From NCBI GenBank assembly GCA_910578605.1, contig CAJTQG010000005.1:1-64000 (forward strand): 64,000 nt of DNA. The letters are read 5' to 3'. The position numbers and the translations under genes were made by a program. This stretch comes from an uncultured Lachnospiraceae bacterium. Lineage in GTDB: Bacteria; Bacillota; Clostridia; Lachnospirales; Lachnospiraceae. Within the stretch, counting starts at the first letter, position 1, and every line of letters begins with the position of its first letter. Below the pieces are notes generated by a model that saw only the letters and a program-made list of their open reading frames with translations, was not told where the DNA came from and made no database searches. Positions 61,122-64,000 of the stretch are shown piece by piece.

Positions 61122-64000
61122 ATGAATGAAAAAATGAAAAAGAAACTGGTAAGTATATATCATAAAAATAGAGTTCTAGGTTATTTGTTGGTAGTAATTG
61201 CTGCATTTGTTATTGTTGTAAAAAGGAGAAGGGCACAGACAAAAAGCAGCTATACAATCGGTTCTAGGAGAGTTGCTGTAATAATGATATGTATTATTGT
61301 GACCAATATGTTTTTTTCGCCAACAGTGATAACGTTGAATAAGGCTTATGGGGCAACCTCTGGTGTGGCTTTAGGGTGGAATGAATTAGAGTTTGACTTT
61401 GGTATATTAAATACGATTCTAGATGAAAACGGAAATATGTATTTGTATGATGTCACCAATCAAGTATTAAAAAAATATGATAAAGACGGAAATAAGTATA
61501 GTGAAAATTGGACAGAGCCAGCAGTAGGAAATTATTCTAATAAGATTGGTCTTTGTTTTACTTCCAATGGAGATGTAGTGTCCTCAAAGGACAATGAAAT
61601 CCTCTTTTTGGATAAAATTACCGGAGCAGTAAAAAATAAAGTGGATGTTGGTGGTATTGTTACCGGCTGTGTTTGTGATGAGGATGGGAATGTATATGTG
61701 GCGGCATATATTGATCCATATGGATGCATCATTAAATATAGTGCTAACGGGGACGAACAATGGAAAGCAGATTTGATGGAGGGACTTATCAGGGGAATTT
61801 GTTTGGATGATGAAGGTAACATCTATTCCACATCAGAAAGTAAGAAATGTATCATAAAAGTAGAAGCCAGTGGTGTGAATGATCAGGATTTTGGGGAAGG
61901 CGGTATATTATCTTTGGATGGTAAGGTTACTACATCAGGAAATACCATATCAGGATTTTTGGGGGATGCTGCCTTTTTTAATGGCAGTTTGTATCAATGC
62001 TGTTATGGAGATAAAATGGTAGTGAAAATATCAGAAAATGGAAAAGTGTTGGACGAGGTGGCATCTGGAGTTGGTCCAAGAAATTTTCTGAAATTTAATA
62101 ATGATTATATTATTATTAATAGGGATGGGGATACAGCAAAAATTGAAAGAATCAGCACGCCTAGCATTGATGTGGAGAAAGAAAATTTTGTGTTTTCCCT
62201 GGAACCATCTAATCTTGAGGAGGGAAGTACAGAGACAGTGCAGCTTTCCATCCGCTCTGACAGTACAAAAAATTATAATGTGAAAGCAAAATTATATGAT
62301 AAATTTACTGGTGCATATGTTTCAGATATTACAAGCTCAAAAGCAACCCTTCTAAATGGAAATGCAACCCTTACTTTAACACCTTCAGCAAGCGGTTGGC
62401 GAAAGGGAGTCTATCAAATTCAATTGGAGTTTAGTGATACTTTAGGCTCCATGACATTGGTGGACACAATCAATGTAAATATTGTAATGGGCGTAGGCTA
62501 CTATCAGGTTGAGTACATATTGGAAAATATCAGAATAGAGCCAAAAGTGGAGTATATTGAAAGAGTGGATGGTCAGGATAGTTACGAATTAACCTTTTTG
62601 ACGATTCCTGATGAACATTATGTTTTTTCAAATATATTAGCAAAGACGATTGGGGAGGCGCCTGTACCGCCCTTGAAGGTGGTGATTTCGGGAAACCAAA
62701 TTACTATATCTAATATACAGTCGGATATTCAGGTGCATCTCATAGCAAAGGAAGAGAAGGAGGACACTGCGGCTCCCTCTATTATCGGTTTGGAGGACAA
62801 CGGTGTATATTGTGAGAAGCAAACAGTAACTGTTCAGGATGAAAATTTAAGTAAGGTAATTGTCAACGAACAGGAAGTGACCTTGAATGAAAATAATCAA
62901 TATGAGCTTTTTCCGGCACAGGGGATTCAGACAATTACTGCAATAGATACAAGTGGAAACACAACGGTTATTCATTTTACTATCAATGATGGTCATACTT
63001 TTGGAAAGTGGGAGGAGACAGAGAAAGCTTCCTGTACACAAGCAGGGGAGAAGAAGCATTCCTGTGAAATTTGCGGTCACGAGGAAAAAGAAGAAATAGA
63101 TGCGCTAGGACATGACTGGGAGGAAGAGTATACAATAGATAAAAGGCCTGCGCTGCAGGAGCCAGGGCTTAAATCTATTCACTGCCAACGCTGTGATGCA
63201 AAAAAAGATGAGCAGGAAATTTATGCGGGTGAAATAAGCCTTGTGGTAATCAGTGAAGAGGGAGCCCCCAAGGTGGATGTAATTACTACAAAAGAGGAAT
63301 TGAGCAGCTTCTTATTTTCACAGGAGGAATGGGAGAGAATTCTATTTGGTGAGGATGGTGTTATTACATTGCGGGTGAAAGATGGTTCCAAGACAGTGAG
63401 TGAAAGTGATAAAGAATTAGTACAGCAGAAGCTTGGAGAAAATATATTAGGGCAATATTTAGATATTACACTATCTAAAAAAGTAGGAAACGACAGTGAA
63501 AAGACAATATTGAATACAGATGAAACAATAAAGCTCACATTGCAGGAATTAAACAAACCAGCGGATACACAGGAACAAAAAATAGGGGATACCTTTATAA
63601 TTAGTGTTTTGGGGGAGGAAAGTTCTATTCTCTCTGATTTGGATAAACAAGACAAAACGATAACAATAGAGACAAATGAATTTCGTACATATGCCATTAT
63701 TTATGAAAAGTTGGGGAAACAGGAGGAAACCACCACAAAGAATGAGGAAACTACCACGAAGGAAGAGATAACTACAACGAAAAACATAGAGACTACCAAG
63801 GAGGAAGAAAACACTACTGTGGAGGAGGAAACAACAACCTACAAGTCTGAGGAGAGTACAACAAAGGAGCCGGAGATAGATAAAAAGGAGCCTGATACAG
63901 GAGAATTGGAAACTACCACAAAGCAGACTCCCCCTAAAAAGACGGAGGATAAAAAAGACCAGGCGGCTCCTATTGTTCCCCAAAAGAAAAACCCATTGGC
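61122..64000 (+). CDS. large surface protein, paralog 2, cut by window edge
   Basis: The frame is open from the ATG (eight nt after GGAGGG) to the end of the window, 959 codons. It matches the preceding gene module for module: the same double-hydrophobic N terminus ending 'KAYGATSG', propeller repeats ('DENGNMYLYDVTNQ', 'DEDGNVYVAAY', 'DDEGNIYSTSES'), the Ig-like region, Cys-pair modules (CEIC, HCQRC) followed by the same 'EEGAPKVD..TTKEEL' domain, and a longer Thr/Glu stalk ending 'PIVPQKKNPLA'. The stalk is about twice as long as in paralog 1. The sorting signal, if any, lies outside the window. The pair arose by tandem duplication followed by considerable divergence. Confidence 0.75.
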   Translation, partial: MNEKMKKKLVSIYHKNRVLGYLLVVIAAFVIVVKRRRAQTKSSYTIGSRRVAVIMICIIVTNMFFSPTVITLNKAYGATSGVALGWNELEFDFGILNTILDENGNMYLYDVTNQVLKKYDKDGNKYSENWTEPAVGNYSNKIGLCFTSNGDVVSSKDNEILFLDKITGAVKNKVDVGGIVTGCVCDEDGNVYVAAYIDPYGCIIKYSANGDEQWKADLMEGLIRGICLDDEGNIYSTSESKKCIIKVEASGVNDQDFGEGGILSLDGKVTTSGNTISGFLGDAAFFNGSLYQCCYGDKMVVKISENGKVLDEVASGVGPRNFLKFNNDYIIINRDGDTAKIERISTPSIDVEKENFVFSLEPSNLEEGSTETVQLSIRSDSTKNYNVKAKLYDKFTGAYVSDITSSKATLLNGNATLTLTPSASGWRKGVYQIQLEFSDTLGSMTLVDTINVNIVMGVGYYQVEYILENIRIEPKVEYIERVDGQDSYELTFLTIPDEHYVFSNILAKTIGEAPVPPLKVVISGNQITISNIQSDIQVHLIAKEEKEDTAAPSIIGLEDNGVYCEKQTVTVQDENLSKVIVNEQEVTLNENNQYELFPAQGIQTITAIDTSGNTTVIHFTINDGHTFGKWEETEKASCTQAGEKKHSCEICGHEEKEEIDALGHDWEEEYTIDKRPALQEPGLKSIHCQRCDAKKDEQEIYAGEISLVVISEEGAPKVDVITTKEELSSFLFSQEEWERILFGEDGVITLRVKDGSKTVSESDKELVQQKLGENILGQYLDITLSKKVGNDSEKTILNTDETIKLTLQELNKPADTQEQKIGDTFIISVLGEESSILSDLDKQDKTITIETNEFRTYAIIYEKLGKQEETTTKNEETTTKEEITTTKNIETTKEEENTTVEEETTTYKSEESTTKEPEIDKKEPDTGELETTTKQTPPKKTEDKKDQAAPIVPQKKNPL

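Overview
The window looks like a chromosome segment from a low-GC, spore-forming anaerobic Firmicute, most likely a Lachnospiraceae relative. The grounds are spoIIID, spoVG and a YtvI-type sporulation permease, a glgC-glgD pair, a split two-subunit transketolase, a long PRPP synthetase next to dnaD/dnaC-type genes, and large secreted proteins with FN3, leucine-rich-repeat and Thr-rich modules. No rRNA, tRNA, phage, CRISPR array or transposase was found.

Layout. 1-8.9 kb: surface and polysaccharide genes. A secreted protein (cut by the left edge) sits behind a c-di-GMP-I riboswitch plus terminator; then come a secreted FN3 protein and, divergently, a 1676-aa modular GH43 arabinanase. 9.1-10.6 kb: a MITE-like palindrome abuts an ADP-ribosyltransferase-like gene, then a CYTH protein. 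10.7-15.8 kb (minus): murC, dnaD-like, dnaC/dnaI-like and prs, with a dense DnaA-box cluster between murC and dnaD. 16.2-20.2 kb: glgC-glgD, spoVG, pfkA. 20.2-34.3 kb: dnaX-ybaB-recR, then a protein of four near-identical five-cysteine repeats, then a three-gene MukBEF/Wadjet-like SMC module (JetA-, JetB- and JetC-like) and a 1307-aa TPR/P-loop protein. No JetD-type nuclease is present.

34.3-44.7 kb: an RDD membrane protein, a second secreted GH43 arabinanase with a structured leader and leader peptide, a thioredoxin-CcdA fusion, araA, araD, a small transaldolase, both transketolase halves and a phosphoribosyltransferase. Together with pfkA these outline arabinan degradation, arabinose entry into the pentose phosphate pathway and glycolysis; no araB or arabinose transporter lies in the window. 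44.7-52.4 kb: a sigma-like protein lacking region 4, two membrane-anchored proteins, a CBS-type Mn pyrophosphatase, an S1-domain protein and a flavin reductase-like protein. 52.5-57.8 kb: a second copy of the MITE-like element directly before an OLD-family nuclease with an inserted Cys cluster, then ytvI, a cation diffusion facilitator and spoIIID. 58.2-64 kb: two tandem paralogous surface proteins, the second running off the right edge.

The strongest candidate for an undescribed system is 22.9-34.3 kb: a Cys-repeat protein, a JetD-less SMC complex whose Walker B carries Asn after the Asp, and a giant TPR/P-loop protein, all downstream of recR. Second in interest are the two MITE-like palindromes, each lying 31-32 bp ahead of the start codon of an accessory gene (ART-like and OLD).
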